Assembly (NCBI GenBank): GCA_019054805.1
Contig: JAHQIY010000004.1
Location: forward strand, 4,216,001 to 4,280,000
Origin: Brachionus manjavacas
Lineage: Eukaryota; Rotifera; Eurotatoria; Ploima; Brachionidae
Length of the DNA stretch: 64,000 nucleotides
Direction: 5' to 3'
The translations under genes and the position numbers were made by a program. Below, piece by piece: positions 34,539-46,300 of the stretch (positions within the stretch are counted from its first letter, which is position 1; each line of letters begins with the position of its first letter). The notes under the pieces are model-generated. The model was given only the letters and a program-made list of their open reading frames with translations, made no database searches and was not told the DNA's origin.

Positions 34539-34640
34539 ACATGGAAGTCAACAATCACGAAAGGGATCCCCAAAATGGGTATTACATGGGGTAAAGCGAG
34601 GATAAAGGCATAGGATCGACTTGAGTGGAAATCAAAATTA
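34539..34640 (+). pseudogene. LINE polyprotein C-terminal fragment
   Basis: The plus strand reads TWKSTITKGIPKMGITWGKA, RIKA, one stop, DRLEWKSK. This is the common tail of LINE reverse transcriptases, of the form TWRRT(I/V)...L..MGLTWGEA...A.DR..WR. Nothing upstream continues it. Confidence 0.75.
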
Positions 34641-36419
34641 ATGAAAAAGCTTTTTAATTGCAGTAGAAAGGTTATTGAATTTTTTTTCCACGAACTTACT
34701 TGTTATGAATTTTCTTGTTTTTAGTTTTTCTGGAAGAACACAAATCTAGAATCGAATTTAAAATAAATTTTGTAAAAATTTTGAATCGAAGTATTCTAAT
34801 GTTTATTATCTGATTAATTTTTTCTATAACGCTCTTTTAATCATTCACGGCTACTTATATCAAATAAAAACCAGATAAGCCAAGCTATTAAATATCTCAG
34901 TTGACTAAACCTACCTGAAAAGAATGGAAATTTTGAAAAAACTAATTGTTTTAATATAAAAAGAAAACACGTTTATTTTTTCAAGGAAATTGATTTTACT
35001 CTACTTTAGCTGGTCGGATAAAAACTCGACTATAGACTGTTCGGAAATTAGATTCTTGTTGAATTAGAAATATCAGTAGATTTTCTAATTAGAATGGAAA
35101 ATTTTAAAGATATTTGTATTAAATGAAAATTTCTACGTAATTTCTAAATTCGTTCCCGATAAATGATGAAATAGTTGAATTTGATTTAGAATTCAACTTC
35201 AATTTTTGATATTTAAGAATTCAAAATTAATTTTTTTTTTAAATATAGAAATGGTAGCCTTTTATTAGCAATCAATAATTAATATTATTTAGAGTTTTTT
35301 TTTATAAAGATTGTGATCAGTTTGAATTCATTTAACGTAACAACACTGAACTTGTTTTTCTTTTACCCCAATATCTATTAAAATATTAGCTCATTGACAA
35401 AGTTGGGTGTGGTTATTCAAATTCTTAAAAATTTGAAAAGACCTTTTATGATTTATTTTATTTATCAGATCTTACTTTTAATTTTCAAATTTAAAAAACT
35501 TTGAACTTTTAATCAATTCTTCTATTCTAAACGATATATTGAAAATTTAAAAGAAAAATATTCACAACCGAAAAGCTTAATAATATTTTAAAATATAAAT
35601 AGTCTTGAAAATATCTCGGTTTTTTTTTAACTTTTTTTTATTAATATTTTTGCTAATTCAATTTAAGCCAAATACTTGAGTAATTAATTAAAAAAATTCA
35701 AAAGAGAATAAAAAACATGCCATATACTTTGTAAAATATTTAATTTCCGTTCAATTCTATTTCAAATAAAATCTGTTTTTTTAATTGTATATTTTTTTAA
35801 ATTATTTTTTTTCAATAATTATTATACTATTTTTGTTTAATTAAACTTAAAAAATTATTTTTCATGTACTGACAAAAACCAAGTTTTGTAACTTGAAGGC
35901 AAGTTACAAGTACACAGCAATGAAAATAGAAATTAATTTAGAAAGCTTCCAATGGAATGAGTAGCCACTGATAGTGATTATCAGCCAAAAAAATGCAAAA
36001 TTATGTAAATATACGTTAGTTTACTAATCTTACCATTTAACTAAAAAGTAACAATCATTGTCTAATTTTATATTTAATTTTGTAAAAAGCATGTTTCTTT
36101 TTCTGAAATTTTTTGTTACTTTTGAGTCTTATTGATGAATTTAAGCAAATTTATAAAATTTTCATTAATTAATTAACGTAAGTTTACGGTTATTTATTTT
36201 GTAGATAATCAATTTTAAATCGAAATTAAATTAAATTAAATTTCCTGAATTAAAATTTCCTTTTTGATTGTTTTTATTCATTTCATAGGTTACTCTGCAA
36301 ATCGAAAAGTTTATAAAAATTTAAAAATGGTGCTTTACTATACTTTACTAGTCAATATTTCAAAGTCAATTCTCCTTTTGAATACAATAGTACTCAAAAA
36401 TAAAGATTAGATAGCAGTA
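34641..36419. other. intergenic, no feature seen
   Basis: AT-rich with homopolymer runs; nothing supportable. Confidence 0.45.
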
Positions 36420-36600
36420 GTTGTGGGTAAAGGGTACAGTCAAATAAAAATCTGGGAAACTCATACGAAAAGAATTTTTTTCTGGCCAACCTAAAAAATC
36501 ATGAAAAATACTATTTTTTCTGGGAAAGTCATAGAAAAAATTCTTAAATCTGGTAAAGTCATATATTACTAGGGTAAAGTCAAACAAAAATAATTTTGTT
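36420..36600. repeat. short degenerate tandem repeat
   Basis: Five imperfect units of about 30 bp built on (T)CTGGGAAAGTCATA.AAAAA (for example 36510-36540), bounded by GGGTACAGTCAAATAAAAAT and GGGTAAAGTCAAACAAAAAT. They may be the subterminal repeats of the MULE whose relic lies at 36840-37304. Confidence 0.5.
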
Positions 36601-36839
36601 TTTTTTAATACAAAATTTATTGATTGTTAATTATATTACGGATAAAAAGTGACACAGAAATAAACGAATACAAAAAAAACTTTAATCTTTTTTTAAACAA
36701 AACTTAGCCAAGCTAGCTTCCTACTTTCTTTATTTACAAATTTTGATTCCAAATTTAAACCTTTGTAATTTTTTTTTATCATAACGCAGCCAAATAAAAT
36801 ATGGCTACATATACCTTTATCCAAATAGAGTGAACAAGA

Positions 36840-37304
36840 TTATTTATTGCATTCAATACAACTACAGTCCTCATTTGTAATTTCTACATTATCAATATCT
36901 CCATTTTTATGTTTATATTTAAAAATATATAAGTCATTTGAACCATCATTTGAATCATTTAACAATTCAAGTTTATTCGATTTAATTACTCTTTCACAGT
37001 CTTTCAATAGCATTTTACCCACTTTGGGAAACAAACAAGGAGCTTTTGAATTTATTGATTCAAATTTAACGCATTTTTCAAAAATACCCAACACTGGTTA
37101 CATATTATATTTAATACGATTACTAAAAAAATCTTTAAGAACCCGGTTGTAACTCTCAATTGGTGAATTACTCATTGCATCACCAGGATCTGTCAAGTAA
37201 GTTTGCCAATTTGAAAAGTCACTTTTAATCCATTGACTTTTAAAGTACTCACTGAATTCTTTTAAACCATTTTTCTTCCATTTTCTTAGAATTTTCTTAG
37301 TCAT
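36840..37304 (-). pseudogene. MULE transposase C-terminal fragment
   Basis: From 37304 down, the minus strand reads FSEYFKSQWIKSDFSNWQ, then DPGDAMSNSPIESYNRVLKD, then a stop. It resumes in the same frame with LGIFEKCVKFESIN and finishes DCSCIECNK. The P..a.TNnpIEsfNr.LK block is the end of the MULE DDE domain, and the CSC..C end resembles the start of a SWIM zinc finger. A GC-rich patch at 37530-37680 on the same strand (RFHKMPKGGNAKRSGAMALL) may belong to the same element. Confidence 0.65.
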
Positions 37305-38100
37305 TTCTTTAAATGATATTACCCGAGTATTACATGACTTTCAAATTTTCTTCAATTAATTTGAAGAAAATTTGATAGAAATTTACAAATGATCAAAAGA
37401 TGATAAATACTAAAAAAAAATAAATGAATAAATGATAAATAATTAAAGAATACTTTATAGGATCTGTTTGATATAAATTATTTTAACTTTGATGATTAAA
37501 AATTCGTTGCATACATTACCTCTTTTTTGTTCCATCAAAAAGAGCTGGATTGTAAAAATTTTCTGTAGACCCTAGATCTGAAACAATGACCAGAAGCGCC
37601 ATAGCACCAGACCTTTTGGCGTTTCCTCCTTTTGGCATTTTGTGAAACCGTGTTATATCTTGGGCTATTTTTGTTTGTTAAAGTTCATAAGTTTTTTTTA
37701 AATATAAATTTTGTTTCTAAGAAGGAAAAAGGAAAGGTTACAACAATTATTTAATTAAGCAATTTAATTTCAAAAATTTATAATAGAAAAAAATTCTTGC
37801 TAAATAGTTATGTTTAAAATTGGATGTTTATTTTCCAAAAAAAATTAACATCATTCTGTAAAATTTCTTTTGCTCCAATTTATTAACTTCTGTCTTCATT
37901 TTAAATTTATTTTGTATTACTTGGTAAGATCAATATTGAAAATAAATAAACAAAAAATAAAAATTAGTTCTTTGTTTTGAGCATTATTTTCCACTATTTT
38001 CAAATTAATAAAATGATACGTTTTAATTCTATTTTGATTTCAGATTTATAGTAAAATTTGTTTTAATGAGATTTTTTTGATAAATTTATTCTATCATAAA

Positions 38101-39234
38101 ATGAACTCAACAAACAGCATAGAGAATTTTACCAAATATCTTGGATATAGATATCTGATACCATTTGTGTGTACTTTCGGCATATTTTGCAACATAATTA
38201 ATCTAATCGTTTTGGCGAGTCCACGTCTAAAAGAATCTCCTTACATTTATCTAACTTTCTTGGCTCTTTCAGATCTATTGACACTTGCATTTACGCTAAC
38301 ATTATCATTCACCAGAGGATTCTACTTCCAAAATATCGACATTCAGTATATTTTACAAAAATTGGAAAAAAAAATTTTCATTCCGACTGCAAATGTTTTT
38401 TCCGCTCTTTCTGTGGTAATCACCGTAGCTCTGACAGTCGAGCGATATTTTTACATCAAATTTCCGATGCATGCCTCAAATTTTTACACATCCCAATACG
38501 CCAAAAGAATTTCTTTAATTTTGTTTATTCTAATCGCCATTTTTCGTTTGCCTATGTATTTATTTACCGATGTGAAAAAGATCTACCCGAATCAAAGCCA
38601 CTCTGTGGCACCACAGCTTAATTACAGCTATCAACTAGTGAGAAATTTGGAAGAATTTCAGCAAGCTTATTTTTTTACGTCATTCCTTTTGTTCGAAATA
38701 ATACCATTTTTTTTACTCTCCACATTAAATTTTAATCTAGTCCTGTTAGTAAAAAAATCCAACAAACAAATTTACCGCAATTCAAATTTGGAACCATTGT
38801 ATCGAAAAGAAGAGCCCAAAACTTTGTCTAGTATTGAAAGCGACTACCCCACTGGATTATCTGTCAGCCGAACAAATGTCAAAAAATTATCATTTATAAA
38901 CTATAGCAGTGTGAGAAGACGGAAAGAAGTAAAATTGACGAGAACTCTGATTTCTGTTGTATTTTTGCTACTTTTTAGTGAAATCAGTTCAATAATTACC
39001 TATGATAAATTTACAGAATTCTTGGTCAAAAGCTACTATCCAGATTACATGAAAACGTATCATAAGCTTCAAGTATTTCTGTCCAATTTAATTGTTTTAT
39101 TTGTTCATTCAGTAAATTTTTTTCTGTACTGTTTTTTTAATGAAAAATATTTTAACATTTTTAAGCAAAAATTTATTCAACGATTTAAATCAAATCACCA
39201 GACAATAAAGTTTTCTAACAAAATAAATTTGTAA
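38101..39234 (+). CDS. rhodopsin-class G protein-coupled receptor
   Basis: Intronless seven-helix receptor of 377 aa, probably for a neuropeptide (FMRFamide-receptor-like by general pattern). I chose ATG 38101, which follows an A-rich stretch; the frame is open for 24 nt upstream but without another ATG. N-glycosylation sites (NST, NFT) lie in the short N-terminus. Landmarks are TM1 GIFCNIINLIVLA, IL1 RLKESPYIYLT, TM2 LALSDLLTL (Asp2.50) and TM3 ending TVERYFYI (ERY in place of DRY). A long TM5-TM6 loop is followed by KLTRTLISVVFLLLF and TM7 SVNFFLYCFFNEKY (NFFLY for NPxxY). The cysteine normally found at the top of TM3 is lysine, and the second extracellular loop has no cysteine, so the conserved disulphide is missing. 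TM6 lacks CWxP. The ligand is unknown. Confidence 0.88.
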   Translation: MNSTNSIENFTKYLGYRYLIPFVCTFGIFCNIINLIVLASPRLKESPYIYLTFLALSDLLTLAFTLTLSFTRGFYFQNIDIQYILQKLEKKIFIPTANVFSALSVVITVALTVERYFYIKFPMHASNFYTSQYAKRISLILFILIAIFRLPMYLFTDVKKIYPNQSHSVAPQLNYSYQLVRNLEEFQQAYFFTSFLLFEIIPFFLLSTLNFNLVLLVKKSNKQIYRNSNLEPLYRKEEPKTLSSIESDYPTGLSVSRTNVKKLSFINYSSVRRRKEVKLTRTLISVVFLLLFSEISSIITYDKFTEFLVKSYYPDYMKTYHKLQVFLSNLIVLFVHSVNFFLYCFFNEKYFNIFKQKFIQRFKSNHQTIKFSNKINL

Positions 39235-39297
39235 ATTAACGTTTTCATTTATGAGCAACCTTTTCGAATATTTTATCAAGATAATTTCTCGAATTTT

Positions 39298-39303
39298 AAT
39301 AAA
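39298..39303 (+). terminator. candidate polyadenylation signal of the GPCR
   Basis: AATAAA 64 nt after the stop codon at 39232-39234. Confidence 0.5.
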
Positions 39304-40326
39304 TTGTCTCATACTAAGTTTAGTAAAAATCAGTGATTATCACAAAGGTAACATTTTTGTACTTCAGAAATTTTTTTTAAATTTTTTTAAATAAAAAGTG
39401 TTCTTAATTATTTTAAACAAAATTTTATTTACTTGACAAATCTAGAAATTCATTTTAATTTAATGATGATTTTCCACGGAAAATTTTGGTTCAATTCGAT
39501 TCGGAAAATTAAAAATTAAAATTAAAATAAGGATAAATTTTTTGGTGTGTTCAAGGGAATTGTAAAAATTATTTTCGATTTAAACTAATAGAAAATTTGA
39601 TTAATATAATTAGAGTGTAGGAGTTATATGACGTTAGCGAGAATTAATGACAACAATAGACGTAATTTTTCAAACATTAATAAAAAAATCCGGATTCTGA
39701 TCTTTAATTTAAATTTTATGAAAATATAAATGATATTGATCAAGAAAATAAATAATATCTCTTTGTGTTATATCACAATACGTTTTAAATTTGCCTTGTT
39801 TTAATTTCAAAATTTTTTTCTTAACCAATTTTGTGTCTTAAAGCTTGATGAGACCACGAAGTTTTTCGCAAAAAAAAATTGAATGAATGGTATCATGTGA
39901 AAATGTAATCTTCTTTCAAAGAGTCCATGCAAAAAAAAAATTTAAACTATTATTTTTTTAAATTTTTTTAAAATTAATAAAATTAATAATCGAAAAAAAA
40001 ATCTTACATTTTAATTCTATTGATTTTAATAATCTTATTGAAAAAATTCTTTCAATATTTTAATTTTTTAAATAAAAATTAATATTTTTAAACTTGGCTT
40101 TTGTTTCTTCGAATCAATTTAACTCATGTCACATTTAGTCCCTTAATATTCAAATTTTTATTTCAAATTAAAATTTTAATCAAATTTTTTAATTCACTTA
40201 ATTCGAAATTTAAAATTAGCTTAGATATTTTTTACTTTTGTTCAATTTTTTGATGATTTTTTCCATGAAAATTTCCTTAAGTCTTATTGTTTGATTATTT
40301 TTAAATTTAGAAATAAAATAATAATT
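39304..40326. other. convergent intergenic region
   Basis: AT-rich space between the 3' ends of the GPCR (plus) and DNAH3 (minus). No ORF or repeat recognised. Confidence 0.55.
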
Positions 40327-40332
40327 TTTATT
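40327..40332 (-). terminator. candidate polyadenylation signal of DNAH3
   Basis: AATAAA on the minus strand, 68 nt beyond the DNAH3 stop codon (40402-40400). Confidence 0.5.
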
Positions 40333-40399
40333 TGTAAAATTAATGAAATTTAAAAGATTGTTAATTGGTCATAAATTAAAAAAAAACAATAAGACCATG

Positions 40400-43300
40400 T
40401 TAATAATTCAAAGCACAGAGCATTGCGACGCCTCTCTTAATCCAATGGGTTTGTCTCTTATCGCTTGGTAGTTCTACACTAAATACAAAATTAGTTGAAT
40501 GGCCTGTGGTTGACAAAGTTCCAGCTCTGGTCAAAGTTTTGTATACCGGACAAACATATATTCCACTTGTTGGCTGTTGCCTGTTCACAGATGGCTTTAG
40601 CCAAATTAATGGCATTACTGAATAAAGCTCTTTTGGTTTCGATTCGCTCAATTGTCCTTTCTTCTTGTCCCATTTAGCACCTTCTATAAACAAACCACGA
40701 ATATAACATCCGTCTTCTGGAGCTGTGTCTATTTCATCAGTTTTCATTGTCAATATTTCGAATCCGAAACTAATTGTATCAATTGATATTACTTTACTGC
40801 GAGCATAATTCTGCAATGTTCCTGTTAAAAAGGCCTGTGGAAAGAAAAATCCGGAAATCCAGTAAACTTTGGGTAATCCGTTGGCCACCCAATTTTGAAT
40901 AAATTCCATTCTCAAAACCAAATCGGCCACCCAAGCAGCTAATGGCTTCAAGCTTGGATACGCAACTTTAGCCCACAGATTTGGCACTTGATTATTGAAT
41001 AAACTATTGGACATGTCTTCCAGCTCTTGGGACATAACTACAAGACCTTTCAGAGCCTTGAGTAAGTCTTGAAGTGTTTTATGTATTACAGACAACAATC
41101 TGTTATATCTTTAATAAAAATTTATAAATTTAAAAAATAATTTTTTTTTTAATTAATAAAATACCTAATTATTTCCTGTACTAGCACAGTATTCATCGAC
41201 TGTTCATACATCACTGGATATTTTTCCATAACAGCTCCAATATTAAGTGGTTTAGGAACTTTTTCCAATATATCCTTGGCTGTTTTTTCCATTATTTCCT
41301 CTCTCGAAATACCTCCGCCACTTTGTGTCTTGGGTTGTAAAAGCAACAAATCAGTTAGAGTTCTAAATGTTTCATTTTGAGCAAAGGTTATGTTGGCATT
41401 GTCGTGTAGACCGAATATTTCCGGTGTATCATTGATAGGTAGACTTCTGATGTAGGCCATGTAGGCTACATGCTCTGACGATGATGGCAATTGATGATAA
41501 ATTTTCGACTCATCAAAACTAAAATTCTCATCAGCCACAGTCGGGTTGTAAAAGTCCTGTAGTATGTTCATTATGCATCGTCTGTCCCAATCGTCAGTGA
41601 CTCGACCACCGTAATTAATGTGACCAGCTGTGTATTTGAGGACTTTGTACGGAATTTCCGAGTATTCCATCAAAAACATTTTCAATTGACTTAGACAAAT
41701 TCTCAAATCTCCATCAGTGAATTCGTATGGTATATTGAATCCGAGCGGGCCAAATTTTCGTCTTTCCAAGGTAACACCGTGAAAAAGACATAGGGAGAAG
41801 AGCAAAAATTTGAACACTTCCACTCGGTCTGTACATGAATTTAAAAAGTCGTCATTAATTGTTGTGTAAGATTTGAGCAAGTTGGCTTTGATACCGCGAG
41901 GTGGTTCTACGGTCATTTTGCTACCATTTTGAAGGATCATTACCGGAAATTTAGGACTGGGCATGCTTGTTAGCCAAAGTCTAAAGTCTTTGTGTACATG
42001 CTCGGGGTCAATTTGTTCGACTAGTCTTTCTAACGATGGCATCCAAGACGGTGCTAAATGACAATTTTGGAAAAACACCCAAAGACCCCGCTCCATGGCG
42101 CTTCTGGTCATTGCTTCAGCTCTAGGACCTTGGCCTTGACCTAGTGAAATAGCTGACAATTTTTTGGAAAATTTCATTTCTTCGGCAAATTTGTACAAAT
42201 CAGCTGCCGGATCAGTTCCTTGCGATAGAACAAAAATGAGAGGTGTTGAAGGCGACGAGTCCTTGAATACCAAATGCAACTCGGCAGTCTGTGGCTCAAT
42301 GAATCGTTGTCCGATATTTTCGGAGACAAAATCCTGCATGGCATTTGTAACTCGGTCTGGTCTCAAACACTTCAGGAAAGTGATTTTCTGAAATGAATCC
42401 AATTTTGAGTTCCATGGCTCTGGTAGCGACTCTCTGTGCGGCTCAGACGAGTCAAATATTTTCTTATAAACACCCAAGTGGTTTTTAAAATCCTCGACAA
42501 ATGTGTCGAATGATGCCAGCGATTCTAATGTTAGAATTTCACCCCAAGCTCGATCTGATATCCAATCTGGCGATGGGTTAGAAATATTTTTTGGTCTACT
42601 GGTGCCACCGGCCAAAAAGAACCGATACTCTTCCATTAATATTTTTTTGTCATTCATCATAATTCTGACCGTAAGCAAAAAGGCAAACAGTAATTTGTGC
42701 TTCTCGAACAAACTACGGCAAACATTGGTGTATAAATTGAATGTAAAATGTTCATTTACATTTGTTATCCTTTCCTTAAGTGTGTCGGCCTTTGCGGCAT
42801 TTTGAATGCTGCTCAAAAATATTCTCGTGAACCATTCTAGTGAATACTGGTACATTGGATCTATGTTGGCCAAATCACTGACACAAAAGAATAATATTTG
42901 TGTATTGATGGCTACTGGTACGTATTCACTGCGAGTTGCATCTATGTCTTTTTCGGTTTGTTCCGATACGACCACTTTTGATTTGATCTCAGTGGATTTG
43001 ATTTTGGACTGTTCCAAAGCGTTTATGAGCTCAATATCGTCAACTGGGTTTTCTGACTTGCTCAGTCTCAACAAAATGGTGTCTTCAATTTCTTTTAATT
43101 CATTTTTCATAATTGAATTGGAAATGATGAGTTGATTTTTAGCCTCTTCCAAATCGGGTCTTTCTTCGGCCACAACAACTCCCAACATTTGGTCCTCTAG
43201 ACCGCTAGGCGATAGAGTGAAATTTATCAATGTGACTTTGACTGATACTTCGGGAGTATAGTGCGGATTTGGCATTTTAGTTGTAATGTAAAATTTAAAA

Positions 43301-46300
43301 TCTTCGTGGTAGGGTATTACAGCATCGCCAAGCTTAATAACCAAGCTTCCGGATTGTTTAAATGTTTGTCTCAGAAGTACTGGCTCAAGGGCTGGATCTA
43401 GTTCAGTGGACACGTTCTCGAGTAAACACGGTTTACCGAAACGAATCGCGTTCTCAAGACTTCTTAAAAAATCTCTATCTGACAGTTTTATCACATCAAT
43501 GCCGTTGTCTTTTTCCAAGTTTTTGATCCATTTATTAGCTTGACCCTGGGGATCAATGAACAAAGGCCATCTTTGAGAAAATTGGACAATAATACCGTTT
43601 TGTACGGATAAGCTGTCTTTGGGCAAACCAGCTAGTTGCCAATTTCGGATTTTTACCGGGTCTCCAAGTGTTTTGACCACTTCTGGCGATTCAGTATGTG
43701 GAACTTTGTACTTAGTCAAGTGTTCTATCCATTTATGAGTCATTTGTTCCCTGTATTGACCCTAAAGTTTGAGAAGTTAAACATTTTGGTCATATTTTAG
43801 AGATAAATTTTTATTGATCAAATAAAAAATTATGAAAATGAAAAAAACTGTTTGTTTTTAACAGGCCTTTTATGTATTTTTTGTATTTTTGATTTAAAAA
43901 CAATGCGATTATTAAAATTAATTGACTATGTGCTAATTTCACAAATAATTTAGCTTTTAAGAAATGATCCAATTTATGAAAAAAGAGCAGCATTTAAACA
44001 ATGAATGAAAAAATTTTATAATTTTTTTAAAACTTAAAAAAGGTAATGGTAAAGCTTAAACACACGCAAAATCACTGCAAACTGTTTATCAATTTTGCAT
44101 CTCTTGAAAATGATAAAAAAAAACTAGGATAGCGCTTTTTGTACTTTTTAAAAATATTGTATCTCCTTTTTGGCATTCTGTTTTTAAATACTATATAAAC
44201 AATACAAAAAACCTTAAACGAGATCTGAGGTGGAACACTGGTTTAGGGGTTGGAGTAAATATAAAATTTATATTTTTGTCAATAAATTGAATTAGTTTTT
44301 TTATTTCAAGATAAAGAGCGCAAAAAGGATAGAGATCTAAAGAGTAGAATTACCAGAAAGTACTTAAGTACAGAAAGTACAGAAATTATGTGCTTTCTAA
44401 CCAAAAAAAGAATTTTTTTACTCTAAAGAGAGTATTTATTAGCCTCAGTTGTCCATAGGTAGACTAAGAGGAAAAGATAAAAACATTCAAGTTAATTAAA
44501 TTTTGTACTATAATGATTGATTAATCTTTTTTCAGCAAATTTTAGATGTATTTTTTTTGAAAATAATTAAGTATTGAATTAACTTACAAAAAAAGCTTGA
44601 AAATTTGAATCTAAAAACAAAATTCAACTTACAGTAAAAGGTCCCAGGTAAGCGATGAAACCCGAAGCGGCTAATACGTCTCCAATAACGTTTGAGATTG
44701 AATATTCCAGCTGTTTTACATTTTCAGCCCAGCGAATTTTTTCATCTCCCAAACCATTCACAAGCTTTAATTTGTGAACAAACATTACGACAACAAAAAA
44801 ACTTTAAAAATAAAATTTACTTTTCCAGCTCGGACTACTTTTTCCTCACATTCTTTGACTTTTACCTCATAGTCAGCTTTCTTGCGCACTGAATCATCAT
44901 ATTTAGCTTGTAGAGTTGCCAGTTTTTCCTCAACTTCCTTCAGCTTAGCTTTTGCATTAGCCAAATTCTTTTGATTTTCAGCCAATTCTTCTAATGCAAT
45001 GCGCTGCGATTCTCGCTTTGGCTCTACACTTTTATTAACAAAGTAATACTTGTACATAGCTCTGACCCAAGAGCAAATAGAGGTGCATGCTTTAGAAACC
45101 TGGGCTATGGCTGCTGGTAAAAATTTATCATTATTAATGTAAGGCTCAATTTTTTGAATAACTGATTCGGGAATGTTTTCTTTATCATAAGTGAACAATC
45201 CTTCTAAAAATTTTGCCGGATCTGACAACAAATTTCTAGCTGGGTCACTGTAATCATCAATCTTTGTTCCTGGTTTATCGCCAGCTACTTTTTTTGGCTG
45301 GATTTTTTTCATAATACAGACAGCTTCCAAAACAAGCTTTACTCCATCAGGCGGGTTCCTCATAGCTTTCACCTCGACTACATCATTTTTGTTCAAAGAT
45401 TTTAAGCTTGCCAGAGCAGCGTCCAAAGCCGGCAAAGCTTCATCTAAATCTCGCTGTGCATCATCAGCGATCGCTTTGGCCTCTTTAGCTTTTTTGCCAG
45501 CTTCTTCTTCCTCCTTTTGTACAATAGCTCTTGTTTCAGCAGCAACTTTAGAATCTACCGAAATTGTTTCCATAGTTGAAATTGTTTCTTGGACGGCTTC
45601 CTCTAACAAAGGCTGCATTTGCTCCAATTCTCCACGCAATTTAGTCACTTCTTTTTCAGTGGACAATAGTTTATCAAGACCAGTCTTGGTGCGTCGTCGG
45701 GCTTGTATCAGCTCGTTCTTTTTCATGCCAAAAATTTTTGAAAAAATGCTCAATAACTCGAGATACGAAGTTGGTGTCACATAATTGTGTCTACCTTGTT
45801 CTTCTTTGAATCTTAGTGATTCTTCTACAACGGTCTGGTGCATTTCTTGACAAATATTCATTAATCCATCAACGACTTCGTCCGAAGCTTCCAAATCGGG
45901 CATTTCTTGCAAAAATGTCATTGCCACTGATTCCAAAGCGTCTTTGGGCCATTCACTGAACCAATCAATTGTGCAGCAATTGACCAGCGCTGGAAATTGG
46001 CGCAGACGAGCGCGGAAAATTTCTCCAATTGGACTCATACAAACTACGCTGTGTAAGTTATTACGCACTCTTTTTGTATAAGCAGAGAACAAATTGGTCT
46101 TAGTTGGTGGAAGGCCAGCATCTTGTACGCTTGCTTTCATTGCAGTATAAATTTGATCCAATTCGTCTAAAGTGTAAATGTTTGGAACATCGCCAGAATT
46201 GAGAATATTATTCAAATCTTCCAAAAATGACTCATTTTTTATCTATATTTAATAGTTGTTTCATTATTTTTATTTTTATATTTTAAATATATTTACCTGA

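Noticed and set aside
36366..36587. 73-codon minus-strand ORF (repeated DF motifs)
   Set aside because: It is a translation of the short tandem repeat at 36420-36600 rather than a protein gene.
38077..38100. GPCR start at a TTG eight codons upstream of the ATG
   Set aside because: No ATG in this extension; ATG 38101 begins a plausible extracellular N-terminus with glycosylation sites.
42164..43135. Plus-strand ORFs of 75-109 codons over the large dynein exon
   Set aside because: Antisense shadows of the long conserved exon 43761-41165; composition follows the reverse of the dynein code.
45389..45784. 131-codon plus-strand ORF rich in Ala and Ser
   Set aside because: Antisense shadow of the dynein stalk coiled coil; Glu/Lys/Ala codons read backwards give Ser/Ala/Phe-rich frames.
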